The translations under genes and the position numbers were made by a program. Source: CAMUQR01 sp963526735 (GTDB taxonomy: Bacteria; Patescibacteriota; Saccharimonadia; Saccharimonadales; Saccharimonadaceae). Taken from it: a DNA stretch of 64,000 nucleotides. The stretch is taken from contig CAURNU010000003.1 of the NCBI GenBank assembly GCA_963526735.1, positions 69,242 to 133,241 of the forward strand. Reading direction: 5' to 3'. Positions 1 through 8,069 of the stretch are shown here, one piece after another (position 1 is the first letter of the stretch; every line of letters starts with the position of its first letter). The notes beneath the pieces were generated by a model. That model saw only the letters and a list, made by a program, of their open reading frames with translations, was not told the DNA's origin and did no database searches.

Positions 1-2
1 TT

Positions 3-86
3 AATCAAATGGCGCTGACTGTTTCAGAAGAGGCGCACCAGCTTGATGAAGACCTTAAGCGTCAATCGCGCATGGAAAAAGTTTAG
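3..86 (+). CDS. C-terminal fragment of an unidentified protein
   Basis: An open frame enters from the left edge and stops with TAG just before yvcK. The visible 27 residues are acidic and basic, probably helical, and end in RQSRMEKV. In many bacteria the gene before yvcK is rapZ or an excinuclease gene, but nothing in this fragment allows a choice. It is the last part of a real gene only by inference from frame and position. Confidence 0.4.
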   Translation, partial: NQMALTVSEEAHQLDEDLKRQSRMEKV

Positions 87-104
87 ACAAGTGAGTATAG
101 GGTG

Positions 105-113
105 TGCTACACT
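105..113 (+). promoter_or_regulatory. Extended -10 promoter of yvcK, leaderless layout
   Basis: TGCTACACT is an extended -10 element (TGn plus TACACT). It ends six bases before the ATG at 120, so the predicted transcription start falls on or next to the start codon. A GTG at 102 in the same frame lies inside the promoter and is therefore unlikely to be the start. Confidence 0.6.
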
Positions 114-119
114 AAAATC

Positions 120-1151
120 ATGAATAATAATCCATTTCGACCTGATGAGGTCAAAATTGCGGTCATCGGTGGAGGAACTGGTAGTTTTACTTTACTCTCA
201 GCGCTCAAAAAACACACCAGTCAGATTGCCGCGCTTGTGAATATGGCTGATGATGGTGGCTCAACCGGCCAACTACGTGATGAATTAGGAGTTTTGCCGC
301 CTGGTGATGTTCGGCAGTGTCTAGTGGCATTGTCGCGTTTTCCAGAGGTGCGTGATTTGTTTAATTATCGGTTTGAAGCTGGTAGTTTTAAAGGGCATGC
401 GTTCGGTAATTTATTCCTGACGGCACTCGAAAAAATGAAAGGCGACTTCGCAGAAGGGGTGAAGCTAGCTGGTAAAGTGTTAAACATTATCGGTACTGTT
501 GAACCAATTACTCTTAACAACGTCACTTTAATGATTGAAGATGACAAAAAGGTAATCAAAGGTGAGTATCGAATCAGCGAAAAACGCTTTGCTCAGGCGC
601 GACCAAAAATCTGGCTAGAACCACATGCTGAGGCTAACCCAATGGCAATTGGAGCAATTATGAACGCCGATATGGTGGTGATTGCGCCCGGCAACTTATA
701 TAGTAGCTTAGCGCCAGCTCTGCTGGTTGACGGTGTTGGTGAAGCCCTCAAAAGCTCCCGTGCGCTTAAAGTTTATGTATGTAATCTCATGACTAAACCT
801 GGGCAAACCGATGGTTTCATGGTGCAGGATTTTGCGAGTGAAATTGAGCGAATTGCTGGCACGGAGTTTTTAGATGTAGTGGTGTTTAATACTGAAATCC
901 CAACCGATGAGCTGATCAAAAAATATGCTCGCGATGGCGAATTGTCAGTTGGTTATGATGAACTGGACTTGCTTGAGCAGAATTATCAGGCACTCGGTGC
1001 GAAACTGCTCTCGAGCCAAGTATGGCAACCGGTCAGTAAAGCCGACCCGATTGCCTCTAGTCGCACGCTGATTCGTCACGATTCTGATTTAATTGCTAAG
1101 ACGTTGCTGGAAGTGTATAAAACTTACAATTTACAGCGCAATGGTGAATAA
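120..1151 (+). CDS. yvcK: YvcK/GlmR family (CofD-like fold) regulator of carbon and cell-wall metabolism
   Basis: A 343-residue cytoplasmic protein of the YvcK/gluconeogenesis-factor family, which binds UDP-sugars and helps direct carbon into peptidoglycan precursors. The N-terminus carries the nucleotide-binding loop IGGGTGSFTLLSAL, followed by MADDGGSTGQLR and LGVLPPGDVRQ, all signature segments, and later APGNLYSSLAP. Length is typical (about 320-340). The ATG at 120 is preferred because the -10 box occupies the region of the earlier GTG. The 3' end overlaps the next gene by 11 bases, suggesting co-translation. Family assignment is secure; the exact metabolic role here is inferred. Confidence 0.93.
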   Translation: MNNNPFRPDEVKIAVIGGGTGSFTLLSALKKHTSQIAALVNMADDGGSTGQLRDELGVLPPGDVRQCLVALSRFPEVRDLFNYRFEAGSFKGHAFGNLFLTALEKMKGDFAEGVKLAGKVLNIIGTVEPITLNNVTLMIEDDKKVIKGEYRISEKRFAQARPKIWLEPHAEANPMAIGAIMNADMVVIAPGNLYSSLAPALLVDGVGEALKSSRALKVYVCNLMTKPGQTDGFMVQDFASEIERIAGTEFLDVVVFNTEIPTDELIKKYARDGELSVGYDELDLLEQNYQALGAKLLSSQVWQPVSKADPIASSRTLIRHDSDLIAKTLLEVYKTYNLQRNGE

Positions 1152-1707
1152 ACTATTTGTTTTGCTGGATTTTGATCGGACACTAGCTGATACTGATCAG
1201 CTGAAATATGATTTTGATCAGCTTTTGGCGCGTGGTTTATCACTTGAATCAGCACTGATGGACTTTGGGCAAACGCATCAGACATTACAAGCAGGACAAA
1301 AGTACTTATTGCCTGGGGCGATAGAATTGTTGAGTTTTTTACAACAGCAGGTAATTCCGCATGGTATTTTAACCTATGGTCAAGCTGACTGGCAACGGGC
1401 AAAAATATTGGCTACGGGATTAGCTGATTTACCAGTTGTGATCACTGATCGTACCGATAAGGGTACATTGATTGCCAGTTGGCGTCAGGCAAGTGGAACT
1501 TATCAGCTACCGCCTGAGCTGGGTGGGCGATTTGTTGAGCGGATTATGCTGATTGATGATAAAATCTATTCCTTTGATGGTTTGCCGGCTGATGCTTTAG
1601 GGCTGTATTGTGGAGGCGAACAAGCTGAAAACCTGCCACGCAATGTTCAGTCAATTGCCAACTTAAGCGAAGCACAGGATTACATCGGTCAGCTTCTAGG
1701 TTATTAG
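1141..1707 (+). CDS. HAD-superfamily hydrolase
   Basis: A 188-residue single-domain protein starting at an ATG inside the end of yvcK. The N-terminal LLDFDRTLADTD matches HAD motif I (DxDxT, first Asp nucleophile), and IMLIDDKIYSF near residue 140 matches the acidic motif IV. The phosphatase or mutase substrate cannot be told. It is translationally coupled to yvcK and followed by a strong terminator, so the pair forms one operon. Confidence 0.75.
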   Translation: MVNKLFVLLDFDRTLADTDQLKYDFDQLLARGLSLESALMDFGQTHQTLQAGQKYLLPGAIELLSFLQQQVIPHGILTYGQADWQRAKILATGLADLPVVITDRTDKGTLIASWRQASGTYQLPPELGGRFVERIMLIDDKIYSFDGLPADALGLYCGGEQAENLPRNVQSIANLSEAQDYIGQLLGY

Positions 1708-1716
1708 TTAACTAAA

Positions 1717-1745
1717 AATGCCCAGCGTGATGCTGGGCATTTTTT
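1717..1745. terminator. Bidirectional intrinsic terminator between the HAD gene and rpmA
   Basis: AATGCCCAGC, a 5-nt loop, then GCTGGGCATT followed by a T run; A residues on the left serve the opposite strand. It ends the yvcK-HAD operon and the convergent rpmA transcript. Confidence 0.85.
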
Positions 1746-1759
1746 AGATTAAAGAGTGA

Positions 1760-2032
1760 TTATTTAACGCAAACTTGGGTGCGTGGTACGGTTTTACCGC
1801 TGAAGCGAGTTTTCTTGATTTTTTTGAACTCGACAACACCAGCTTTAGCAGCGTGGATAGTGTAGTTTCGGCTCATCAAAGTGCCTTCACCAGCGATTTT
1901 GGTTGCGCCAGTTTGACGAACAAGCACTTCACCTTCGTTAACTTTTTGACCACCGAATCGTTTGACGCCCAACCGTTGTCCAGGCGAGTCGTGGATGTTC
2001 TTACTTGAGCCACCGGCTTTAACTTTTGACAT
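1760..2032 (-). CDS. rpmA: Ribosomal protein bL27
   Basis: A 90-residue basic protein. The start KAGGSSKN and the segment GQRLGVKRFGGQKVNEGEVL are diagnostic for L27, whose N-terminal tail reaches the peptidyl transferase centre of the 50S subunit. There is no cleavable N-terminal extension of the Firmicutes type. No rplU (L21) gene is next to it, which is unusual because the two are normally paired. A purine-rich ribosome binding site (GGGTGAGGAGAAA) lies just upstream on the minus strand. Confidence 0.93.
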   Translation of the reverse strand: MSKVKAGGSSKNIHDSPGQRLGVKRFGGQKVNEGEVLVRQTGATKIAGEGTLMSRNYTIHAAKAGVVEFKKIKKTRFSGKTVPRTQVCVK

Positions 2033-2160
2033 TTATTTTCTCCTCACCCCGACTTGGGGTCTTAGTTTTTATAATAACTCGCTATATTTTACACAATTGT
2101 GGTTAAAAAGTCAATAAAAGATTGACAATAACCCAAAAAAGCATCAATTTACGATGATAA

Positions 2161-2169
2161 TGCTATAAT
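2161..2169 (+). promoter_or_regulatory. Extended -10 promoter for the Yip1-like gene
   Basis: TGCTATAAT is a perfect extended -10. A ribosome binding site AAAGGAGAA sits just before the ATG at 2204, so this transcript has a normal short leader, unlike most neighbours. Confidence 0.65.
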
Positions 2170-2203
2170 AAAACTATAAGTTATAAATAATAAAGGAGAA
2201 TTT

Positions 2204-2971
2204 ATGTCAGACAACGTAAATCCAACTCCGGCTGCGCCAAAATCAACTGCGCCGGTATCCACGAAAATTGATTTCAAAAATATGTGGAATTTTCTGAAAA
2301 AAACTATCACTAATCCAACCGAAGCTTTGACAAAAGACATCGATGGTTTTGCTGATATCAAAAACAGTGCTATTTTAGCAGGTGTCGTGGCGCTGATCGG
2401 AGCACTCATCAATGTCATCACGGCAATGATTGTTGCTCTCAATAGCTCACGCGTAGTCAAAAGCCTCTTCGGTAGCTCCAAAACCGTTAAAGAAGGTCTC
2501 AACTGGGACGCGCTGGGAAGTGTTGAGTATGGCTCAATTATTTTTAAAGCCATCCTGGCCTATGGTTTGATTATGGCAATTGGCGCTGGTGTCTATTTTA
2601 TCGCTAGCTCGGTTGTTAAAAAACAAGCTAACTTTTCAAAACTATTAGCTGTCGTCAGCATTGCTCTGTTGTTTTATCTAGTGCTATCACAAATTGTTGG
2701 TGCTTTGATTATGAAACTCAGCGTTCAAGTCGGTATGTTTGTGGCAAAAATTGGTTTGATTTATGCTCTCGTCTTAGCTTATGAAGGTTTGAATTTCCAG
2801 ATCTTTGGTGACAAAAAAGACCAAGCCAAGATTTTCTTCAACATTGCTAGCCTGGCAGTAATTGCGGTGGTGTTTTATTACATCAACCGCGAGCTGATGA
2901 CTGGCGTGACAGCGTCAAATGTCATGGATGGTCTTGACTCGCTCAAATCCCTCGAGAAGCTTTTGAAATAA
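2204..2971 (+). CDS. Polytopic membrane protein, Yip1-like
   Basis: A 255-residue protein with a proline/alanine-rich N-terminal tail of about 25 residues, a short soluble stretch (FLKKTITNPTEAL) and then five to six hydrophobic segments between residues 60 and 230. The arrangement resembles Yip1-domain or related integral membrane proteins of unknown function. No catalytic motif is visible. It stands alone with its own promoter, ribosome binding site and terminator. The Yip1 label is tentative. Confidence 0.6.
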   Translation: MSDNVNPTPAAPKSTAPVSTKIDFKNMWNFLKKTITNPTEALTKDIDGFADIKNSAILAGVVALIGALINVITAMIVALNSSRVVKSLFGSSKTVKEGLNWDALGSVEYGSIIFKAILAYGLIMAIGAGVYFIASSVVKKQANFSKLLAVVSIALLFYLVLSQIVGALIMKLSVQVGMFVAKIGLIYALVLAYEGLNFQIFGDKKDQAKIFFNIASLAVIAVVFYYINRELMTGVTASNVMDGLDSLKSLEKLLK

Positions 2972-2988
2972 CTGCATTGAATGCAATA

Positions 2989-3019
2989 AAAACCGCCTCG
3001 GGATAACTGAGGTGGTTTT
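2989..3019. terminator. Bidirectional intrinsic terminator
   Basis: AAAACCGCCTC, a loop, then GAGGTGGTTTT. It separates the membrane protein gene from the convergent methyltransferase gene. Confidence 0.8.
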
Positions 3020-3039
3020 GAGTTTGTGATAGTTGATTT

Positions 3040-4200
3040 TTAGATTTTACGCAAAATTACAATACGACGAGCGACGATTTGATCATTGCGGTGATAGAGT
3101 AGACCGCGTTCATCAACGTGCCGTAATTTAACCAATTCAAAACCAAGTCGTTTGAGATAAATCGGCTTAATTAGCTCTAAGTCACGATATGAACCATCAC
3201 GTCGCAACCAAGCTGGTAGGGCGAGACAAACACGAGCGCTAGTGGGTAATTGTTGATGTAAATTAGTTAAAAATCGGGTTTGTAATTGACTAATGGTGTC
3301 GGCCTCGGTGTCAATAGTGGTGTCTGATTGGATTGACTTAAACGGATAGCCAAGATAAGTTTCGCTAGCAACACAATCGACATCATTTGGCCACTGTGCT
3401 TCGGTGGCATCACCAACTAGCAACTCGGGAGCTAAATCACGATCGAGCCAAGCTAGATTCTGCTTGGTATAATCAATCATTCGAGGCTCGAGGTCGCTAC
3501 CAACCACTCGAAAACCAAGCAAATGAGCTTCTTGCAAAACCACGCCCGTTCCGCAAAACGGATCAAGTAATTTAAACTGCTGGTTAGGCGCAAACGGTGC
3601 TGGGCGTGATAAATTAATTAAAATTTGGGCTAACTTCGGTGGTAGCATGCCGACACGAGCATCACGATTCGGACGCTTACGGTCACGGTTGACGTAAGCG
3701 GTGATATTTTGGGCGCCAAGACTGCGACCGATGTAGGTTCGGCCGGCTTGTTCAACGATAATTAATTCAAGCTTTTTGGGGCTCAGGCCGAGCTTGTTAT
3801 GGTGCGAGACGGCGGTTGATAAAGCGCTAGTTTGATTGGGGACGAGGCGAATTGAGCCGGTGAAGGCTGATTTAAGCGCTAGACCAAGCTCCTGCGCCTG
3901 ACATGGTTTGATGCGCGAACTGTAATAACTCACGCCAAGCGTGATTTTACCTAAATCTTGCGGTAGGGTTTTAGCATAAAACTGTACTAGGCGATTCTTG
4001 ACGGTTTTAAAATCAGTGGTGTTTAACTCCAGATCAAGTTGCGCTAACTTCAAACAACCACCGAAATGATTAATTTCAGCGTTTTTCGCCTCAATCAACA
4101 CAAAATCCTTACCAACAAGCTGGAGTTTATCGGCTCCGAAATAACTCTCGAGCTCGGCCACTGATAGCTCAGCTTGTCGTCCCAAAATCGCAATTAACAT
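3040..4200 (-). CDS. THUMP/Trm11-like RNA guanine N2-methyltransferase family protein
   Basis: A 386-residue protein. The N-terminus (LIAILGRQAELSVAELESYF) resembles the N-terminal domain of Trm11/Trm-G10 enzymes that methylate tRNA guanosines. The C-terminal half is a class I SAM methyltransferase: LLDPFCGTGVVLQEA is the SAM loop and GSDLEPRMIDYTKQNL the acidic loop. Where these enzymes usually carry (D/N)PPY, this one has SETYLGYPF after DVDCVA, so the catalytic loop is altered. It may be a divergent tRNA enzyme. It is divergent from xseA with only 29 bases between the two starts. Confidence 0.65.
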   Translation of the reverse strand: MLIAILGRQAELSVAELESYFGADKLQLVGKDFVLIEAKNAEINHFGGCLKLAQLDLELNTTDFKTVKNRLVQFYAKTLPQDLGKITLGVSYYSSRIKPCQAQELGLALKSAFTGSIRLVPNQTSALSTAVSHHNKLGLSPKKLELIIVEQAGRTYIGRSLGAQNITAYVNRDRKRPNRDARVGMLPPKLAQILINLSRPAPFAPNQQFKLLDPFCGTGVVLQEAHLLGFRVVGSDLEPRMIDYTKQNLAWLDRDLAPELLVGDATEAQWPNDVDCVASETYLGYPFKSIQSDTTIDTEADTISQLQTRFLTNLHQQLPTSARVCLALPAWLRRDGSYRDLELIKPIYLKRLGFELVKLRHVDERGLLYHRNDQIVARRIVILRKI

Positions 4201-4229
4201 AAGGCTATTATATATGATATGATGGTGAT

Positions 4230-5339
4230 ATGGAAGTGGGAGAACGAGTTCCGTCGCTACCGATTTTCGGTGTGGTTGATTTTTTGGCGACGACTAATCA
4301 GATTTTAGACTACAGCTTGCCAGTGGTGCAAATTATTGGTGAGGTGTCAAGTTTTAAGATTAATCAAGATAAGTTTATTTTTTTTGATCTCAAAGAAGAC
4401 GATAGCTTGGTGAGTTGTTTTATGATGCGGTTTAAACTGCGTCAAGAGATTATTGATGGCATGAAGGTGATTATTACCGGTAAACCGAACTTGATGCGGA
4501 TGGGTAAGTTCAGCATTACTGTGGACAGTGTTAAGCCTTTTGGTCATGGTGAAATTAAAAAACAGCGTGATTTATTGTTTAAAAAACTCAAAAACGAAGG
4601 CTTGTTTGATGAGGCGCGCAAGCGAGCTTTACCACGATTGCCAGAGCGAATTGGGGTGATTTCTTCAACTGGCGCCGCTGGCTATCAGGATTTTATAAAA
4701 ATTATCAACGAGCGTTGGTCGGGGTTGGAACTGGTGGTACGTTCAACTCCAGTGCAGGGCGATATGGCGGCTGATGAAATGATTAACGCCCTCGATGAGT
4801 TGAACCAGATGGATTTAGATGTGATTGTGATGATTCGTGGCGGTGGGTCACGGGATGATTTGGCGTGTTTTGACGATGAACGGCTGGCACGGGCGATCGA
4901 TGAGAGCTATTTGCCGGTGGCGACTGGTATTGGGCACGAGATTGATATCAGTCTGGCAGATCTGGTGGCGGACTTTCGAGCGGCCACGCCGAGTCATTTA
5001 GCACAGGCAATTGTGCCGTCAAAAAAAACCGTGCTTGATGGCCTGGAGCAAGGTCTGAAATATATTCAGGCTGATTTAGTGCAAACCTGCGATCGCCAAC
5101 TCGACTGGGTTGATCAGTGCCATCTAGAAGTGTTACAGGCGCTGTTTGATAAAATTGAACAAACCGAAAACCGGGTGTTTGAAATGGCGCGAATTCTCAA
5201 GGCGCTTAATCCTCAGCGCGTCTTGGAACGCGGTTATGCCATTGTCCGGGGAATTGTCGCCCAACAACAGTTAATTGAAATTGAGCTAAAAGATAAAATA
5301 ATTGCCGCTGAGGTAAAGGAGATTTATGACAAAAAATAA
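4230..5339 (+). CDS. xseA: Exodeoxyribonuclease VII large subunit
   Basis: A 369-residue catalytic subunit of ExoVII, which degrades single-stranded DNA. An OB-fold DNA-binding domain covers residues 10-100, followed by the catalytic domain with RIGVISSTGAAGYQDF, IRGGGSRDDLACFDDERL and GIGHEIDISLADLVAD. The coiled-coil arm after residue 280 is short, so the protein is clearly smaller than the ~450-residue E. coli subunit. The -10-like TATGAT boxes at 4213-4223 leave almost no leader. The 3' end overlaps xseB by 14 bases. Confidence 0.92.
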   Translation: MEVGERVPSLPIFGVVDFLATTNQILDYSLPVVQIIGEVSSFKINQDKFIFFDLKEDDSLVSCFMMRFKLRQEIIDGMKVIITGKPNLMRMGKFSITVDSVKPFGHGEIKKQRDLLFKKLKNEGLFDEARKRALPRLPERIGVISSTGAAGYQDFIKIINERWSGLELVVRSTPVQGDMAADEMINALDELNQMDLDVIVMIRGGGSRDDLACFDDERLARAIDESYLPVATGIGHEIDISLADLVADFRAATPSHLAQAIVPSKKTVLDGLEQGLKYIQADLVQTCDRQLDWVDQCHLEVLQALFDKIEQTENRVFEMARILKALNPQRVLERGYAIVRGIVAQQQLIEIELKDKIIAAEVKEIYDKK

Positions 5340-5508
5340 AACTATTAAGCAACAAATGGAAGAGATCGAAGAGATTTTAAACTGGTTCGATCAAGCCAGT
5401 GATTTTGATGTCGAGAAGGCAACTGAGAAATACCAGCAGGCCTATGAGCTACTTCAGGAACTGCGTTTAGATTTAGAAACTAAGAAAAATCAGATTGAGG
5501 AACTGTAG
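5326..5508 (+). CDS. xseB: Exodeoxyribonuclease VII small subunit
   Basis: A 60-residue acidic helical protein. IEEILNWFDQASDFDVEKATEKYQQA matches the two-helix small subunit pattern. It overlaps the end of xseA, the classical arrangement, and is preceded by AAAGGAG. Its binding to the XseA coiled-coil arm is known for the family. Confidence 0.85.
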   Translation: MTKNKTIKQQMEEIEEILNWFDQASDFDVEKATEKYQQAYELLQELRLDLETKKNQIEEL

Positions 5509-5512
5509 TAAT

Positions 5513-5602
5513 TTGGATATTTTAAGAAAATATTATCTGGCAGAAAATAAAACAATAAAAAGTCAACCGAACAATTTTACACTGGTTGTGGAAAAAGCAT
5601 GA
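5513..5602 (+). CDS. Possible 29-residue ORF with TTG start, coupled to the next gene
   Basis: The frame TTG GAT ATT ... ends in TGA that overlaps the ATG of the methyltransferase gene (ATGA). The product would be a short mixed helical peptide (starting LDILRKYYLAE). It fills the gap between xseB and 5599 exactly and would couple their translation. The rare start codon and lack of any known homologue make it uncertain. Confidence 0.3.
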   Translation: MDILRKYYLAENKTIKSQPNNFTLVVEKA

Positions 5603-6138
5603 GCGAGATTTTGATGATAATTGGTGGGGTAGCGGGGGCGATGTTTTTGTTGACGGTGCTGGTTGGTGCGCCGTATGTGCCAACGCATAGTCGTCAGTTT
5701 CGTCGGCTGTTGCGTCATTTACGGCTTAATCCGCAGACCGATGTGTTGGTCGATTTAGGTGCGGGTGACGGGAAGATTGTGCGCTTGTCAGCTCCATATG
5801 TGAAATTAGCGCTGGGCTACGAAATTAATCCGGCTCTAGTGATGCTGGCAAAATTACGCACTCATCGTTTTCAGAATGCTCGTATTCAGCTGGCTGATTT
5901 TCGTCAGATTCAGTTGCCTCCGGAAACGACTATGATTTATATATTTTCGGCTGGGACTTTTTTAAACCAGGTGATTGCGCTGATTAATCGTCATCTGCAA
6001 CAAGCCAATCAGTCAGTCACGGTGATTAGTTATGGTTTTGAAATGCCATATCTCGGTCAGCCGGAGATTTATCAGGGTTTTTTGATTTATCACCTCAAGC
6101 AAAAAAGCACTAGCAAAAAACCGTCAAGCAAGGTATAA
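5599..6138 (+). CDS. Membrane-anchored class I SAM-dependent methyltransferase
   Basis: A 179-residue protein with one N-terminal transmembrane helix (residues 3-25) followed by a small methyltransferase core: LVDLGAGDGKIVRLSA is the SAM-binding loop, GYEINPALVMLAKLR the acidic loop, and LADFRQIQLP follows motif III. The anchor should place the enzyme at the inner face of the membrane. The substrate is unknown. It lies between the ExoVII genes and a membrane protein gene with an 8-base gap. Confidence 0.6.
   Translation: MSEILMIIGGVAGAMFLLTVLVGAPYVPTHSRQFRRLLRHLRLNPQTDVLVDLGAGDGKIVRLSAPYVKLALGYEINPALVMLAKLRTHRFQNARIQLADFRQIQLPPETTMIYIFSAGTFLNQVIALINRHLQQANQSVTVISYGFEMPYLGQPEIYQGFLIYHLKQKSTSKKPSSKV
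6131..6136 (+). promoter_or_regulatory. -10 TATAAT directly before the 6147 gene
   Basis: A consensus TATAAT ends ten bases before the ATG and lies within the stop region of the methyltransferase gene. No ribosome binding site follows, so a leaderless or near-leaderless transcript is predicted. Confidence 0.55.
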
Positions 6139-6146
6139 TCTAATTT

Positions 6147-6803
6147 ATGGAAAACGCTCAACAAAAAAATCCCAAAAACGAAGCTAACGGCTTGATGGTG
6201 ATGGTAGTGGTCTTTGGACTAATCTTATTCTTGGGTCTGGTGACCATGGTGTGGATGGCAATTACTTTTGCTAATTACCGTAATAATGATGTTAATCGTC
6301 TCAAGGCAAAAGAAGAAGAATCGCGTATTGCGACTACGCAGAAGTTAGAAGCACAATTTGCCGAACTCGAAAAAACACCATATCAACAGTTTGTGGGGCC
6401 AGAAGATTTAGGGCGTGTGGCTTTTTCTTACCCTAAAACTTGGAATCAATACATTAATAAGGCCACTCAGCCATTTGAAGTGTTTTTTAATCCAAATCTA
6501 GTCCGTCCAGTGTCAGATTCGAACTCGCGCTATGCTCTGCGGATGCTAATTGAGCCAAATGATTATGTCAAAGTTGTTGATAAATACAGTAGTTTGATTA
6601 AAAGTAATAAACTCAAACAATCGATTATTAATATCAACGGTCAGCAGTCAACCCGCCTTGATGGTCAATTTAGTGATAAGATCACTGGTTCGGCGGTGAT
6701 CTTCAAAATCCGTGACAAGACGGTGACGATTCGTACCGATACTGACCAAACTCACTTGCCAGATTTTAATAAATTGATTGGCACTATCACCTTCAAAGAT
6801 TAA
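6147..6803 (+). CDS. Single-pass membrane protein with PsbP-like extracytoplasmic domain
   Basis: A 218-residue protein: polar N-terminus, one strong transmembrane helix (residues 16-41), a charged coiled-coil linker (about 50-75), then a globular domain beginning DLGRVAFSYPKTWNQYI. A motif of the type 'hydrophobic-YP..W' opens PsbP/Mog1-like domains, and this anchored layout is common in candidate-phyla proteins. Function unknown. Orientation with the domain outside the cell is inferred from the positive residues flanking the helix. Confidence 0.5.
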   Translation: MENAQQKNPKNEANGLMVMVVVFGLILFLGLVTMVWMAITFANYRNNDVNRLKAKEEESRIATTQKLEAQFAELEKTPYQQFVGPEDLGRVAFSYPKTWNQYINKATQPFEVFFNPNLVRPVSDSNSRYALRMLIEPNDYVKVVDKYSSLIKSNKLKQSIININGQQSTRLDGQFSDKITGSAVIFKIRDKTVTIRTDTDQTHLPDFNKLIGTITFKD

Positions 6804-6826
6804 AAAACTTACTCACTGAGGAATTA

Positions 6827-6857
6827 AAAACCGTTGTAGTAAATACAACGGTTTTTT
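6827..6857. terminator. Intrinsic terminator
   Basis: AAAACCGTTGTA, a 5-nt loop, TACAACGGTTTT and further T. It closes the xseA to 6803 transcription unit. Confidence 0.85.
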
Positions 6858-6898
6858 AGGTGTGTTGGCGTATTGAGTCGTTCAGAGAATGATGTTTT

Positions 6899-6907
6899 AT
6901 GCTACAA
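6899..6907 (+). promoter_or_regulatory. Extended -10 promoter of the histidine kinase gene
   Basis: TGCTACAAT ends seven bases before the chosen ATG at 6915. It lies inside the longer upstream reading frame, which therefore cannot be the real start. Confidence 0.6.
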
Positions 6908-6914
6908 TAATGAT

Positions 6915-7619
6915 ATGAATAACTCAGAGTGGAGTGTATTGGATTTGGGGCAAAATACCATTGTGGCGCACGAGCTAAAAAGCCCATTGGCACTGATTCG
7001 TCAGATGTCGTTGTTTTTAGCGCAGAATCAACTCGAACCGGCCAAAACCCAGCGCTATTTGCAACAAATTGTTGCCACATCCGAGCGAGCCTTACGATTG
7101 ACTAACGGACTGAGTCGGTTAGCCAATATTGATCAATTACCACTTAATCTTGAGCCAATTAACGTCGCTGAGCTCTGTAAGCAAGTGGAAGTTGAGCTTA
7201 ATCCGTTGTTTAAATTACATCAGAAGCGCCTATTGGTGCGTAAAAAACGTCGTCAATATCTAGCGGTGGCCGATCATTTTTTATTGAAGTCAGTGTTAAT
7301 TCAGTTTTGCGATAATGCACTGCATTATGCGGATGCGCGTCATCCAGTCAAGATCGAAATTGCCCAAACGCAACAAGCAATTCGGGTGAGCGTCAAAGAT
7401 CGCGGACCGCGCTTGCCGATTGCGGTTTGGCGTCAGCTTAATGCTAATCGTTTAGTCCCGCAGGCTATCGCTTCGCGTCCGCAGAGTAGTGGAATTGGAC
7501 TATGTATCGCTCAGCAATTTGCCGAGGCAATGTCAGCACATATTGGCGCCCAGTCACATGCTGATGGGGTAAGTTTTTATATTGATTTAATGATTTCTAA
7601 TCAGTTGTCACTGTTATGA
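6915..7619 (+). CDS. Soluble sensor-less histidine kinase
   Basis: A 234-residue kinase lacking membrane helices and any recognisable sensor domain. The H-box AHELKSPLALIRQM carries the phosphorylated His. The ATPase domain shows an N-box (QFCDNALHYADARHP), a D/G1-like region (VKDRGPRLP) and a G2 box (SSGIGLCIAQQFAEAM). It shares an ATGA overlap with the following receiver gene, so the two form one cytoplasmic phosphorelay. The signal could come from a partner protein or be internal; nothing in the sequence tells. Confidence 0.82.
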   Translation: MNNSEWSVLDLGQNTIVAHELKSPLALIRQMSLFLAQNQLEPAKTQRYLQQIVATSERALRLTNGLSRLANIDQLPLNLEPINVAELCKQVEVELNPLFKLHQKRLLVRKKRRQYLAVADHFLLKSVLIQFCDNALHYADARHPVKIEIAQTQQAIRVSVKDRGPRLPIAVWRQLNANRLVPQAIASRPQSSGIGLCIAQQFAEAMSAHIGAQSHADGVSFYIDLMISNQLSLL

Positions 7620-8020
7620 TAAGAGCGCAAATCCCCACTGATAGCGTTTCGACAAGTGAACTACCACTGGTGATGGTAGTGGATGATGATATATTTTTTG
7701 GGCAATTAGTGCAGGATGTGCTGGATGAATATCAAGTTGTGCTATGTACTGATGCGGTGATGGCGTTAGAGCGACTCGATGAGCTAACGCCACAAGCAAT
7801 GATTATTGATTTGTTAATGCCGGCGGCGACTGGTTTTAGCTTAATTCAGGAATTGATTTCACATGATGATCTCAATAAAATCCCGTTGATTATCTGTTCA
7901 AGCGTGGCAAATGAAGTTGACGCCGAGTTTTTGCAGGCGAGTGGCGTACAGGCGATTTTGGACAAAAACATCATTCAGCCTCGGGATTTAAAATTAACAC
8001 TCAAGCGGCTTGGTGTATGA
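7616..8020 (+). CDS. Stand-alone response-regulator receiver domain
   Basis: A 134-residue CheY-like receiver without output domain. VVDDDIFFGQLVQDVL supplies the acidic pair, IIDLLMPAATG the phospho-acceptor Asp, ICSS the conserved Ser/Thr position and LDKN the Lys. It overlaps the kinase gene and is its probable partner. With no DNA-binding domain, output must be by protein contact. Confidence 0.82.
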   Translation: MIRAQIPTDSVSTSELPLVMVVDDDIFFGQLVQDVLDEYQVVLCTDAVMALERLDELTPQAMIIDLLMPAATGFSLIQELISHDDLNKIPLIICSSVANEVDAEFLQASGVQAILDKNIIQPRDLKLTLKRLGV

Positions 8021-8069
8021 TGTTAAAAACACAACATAATCTAAGAATTACATTGTCTAGAAGGTGGCA

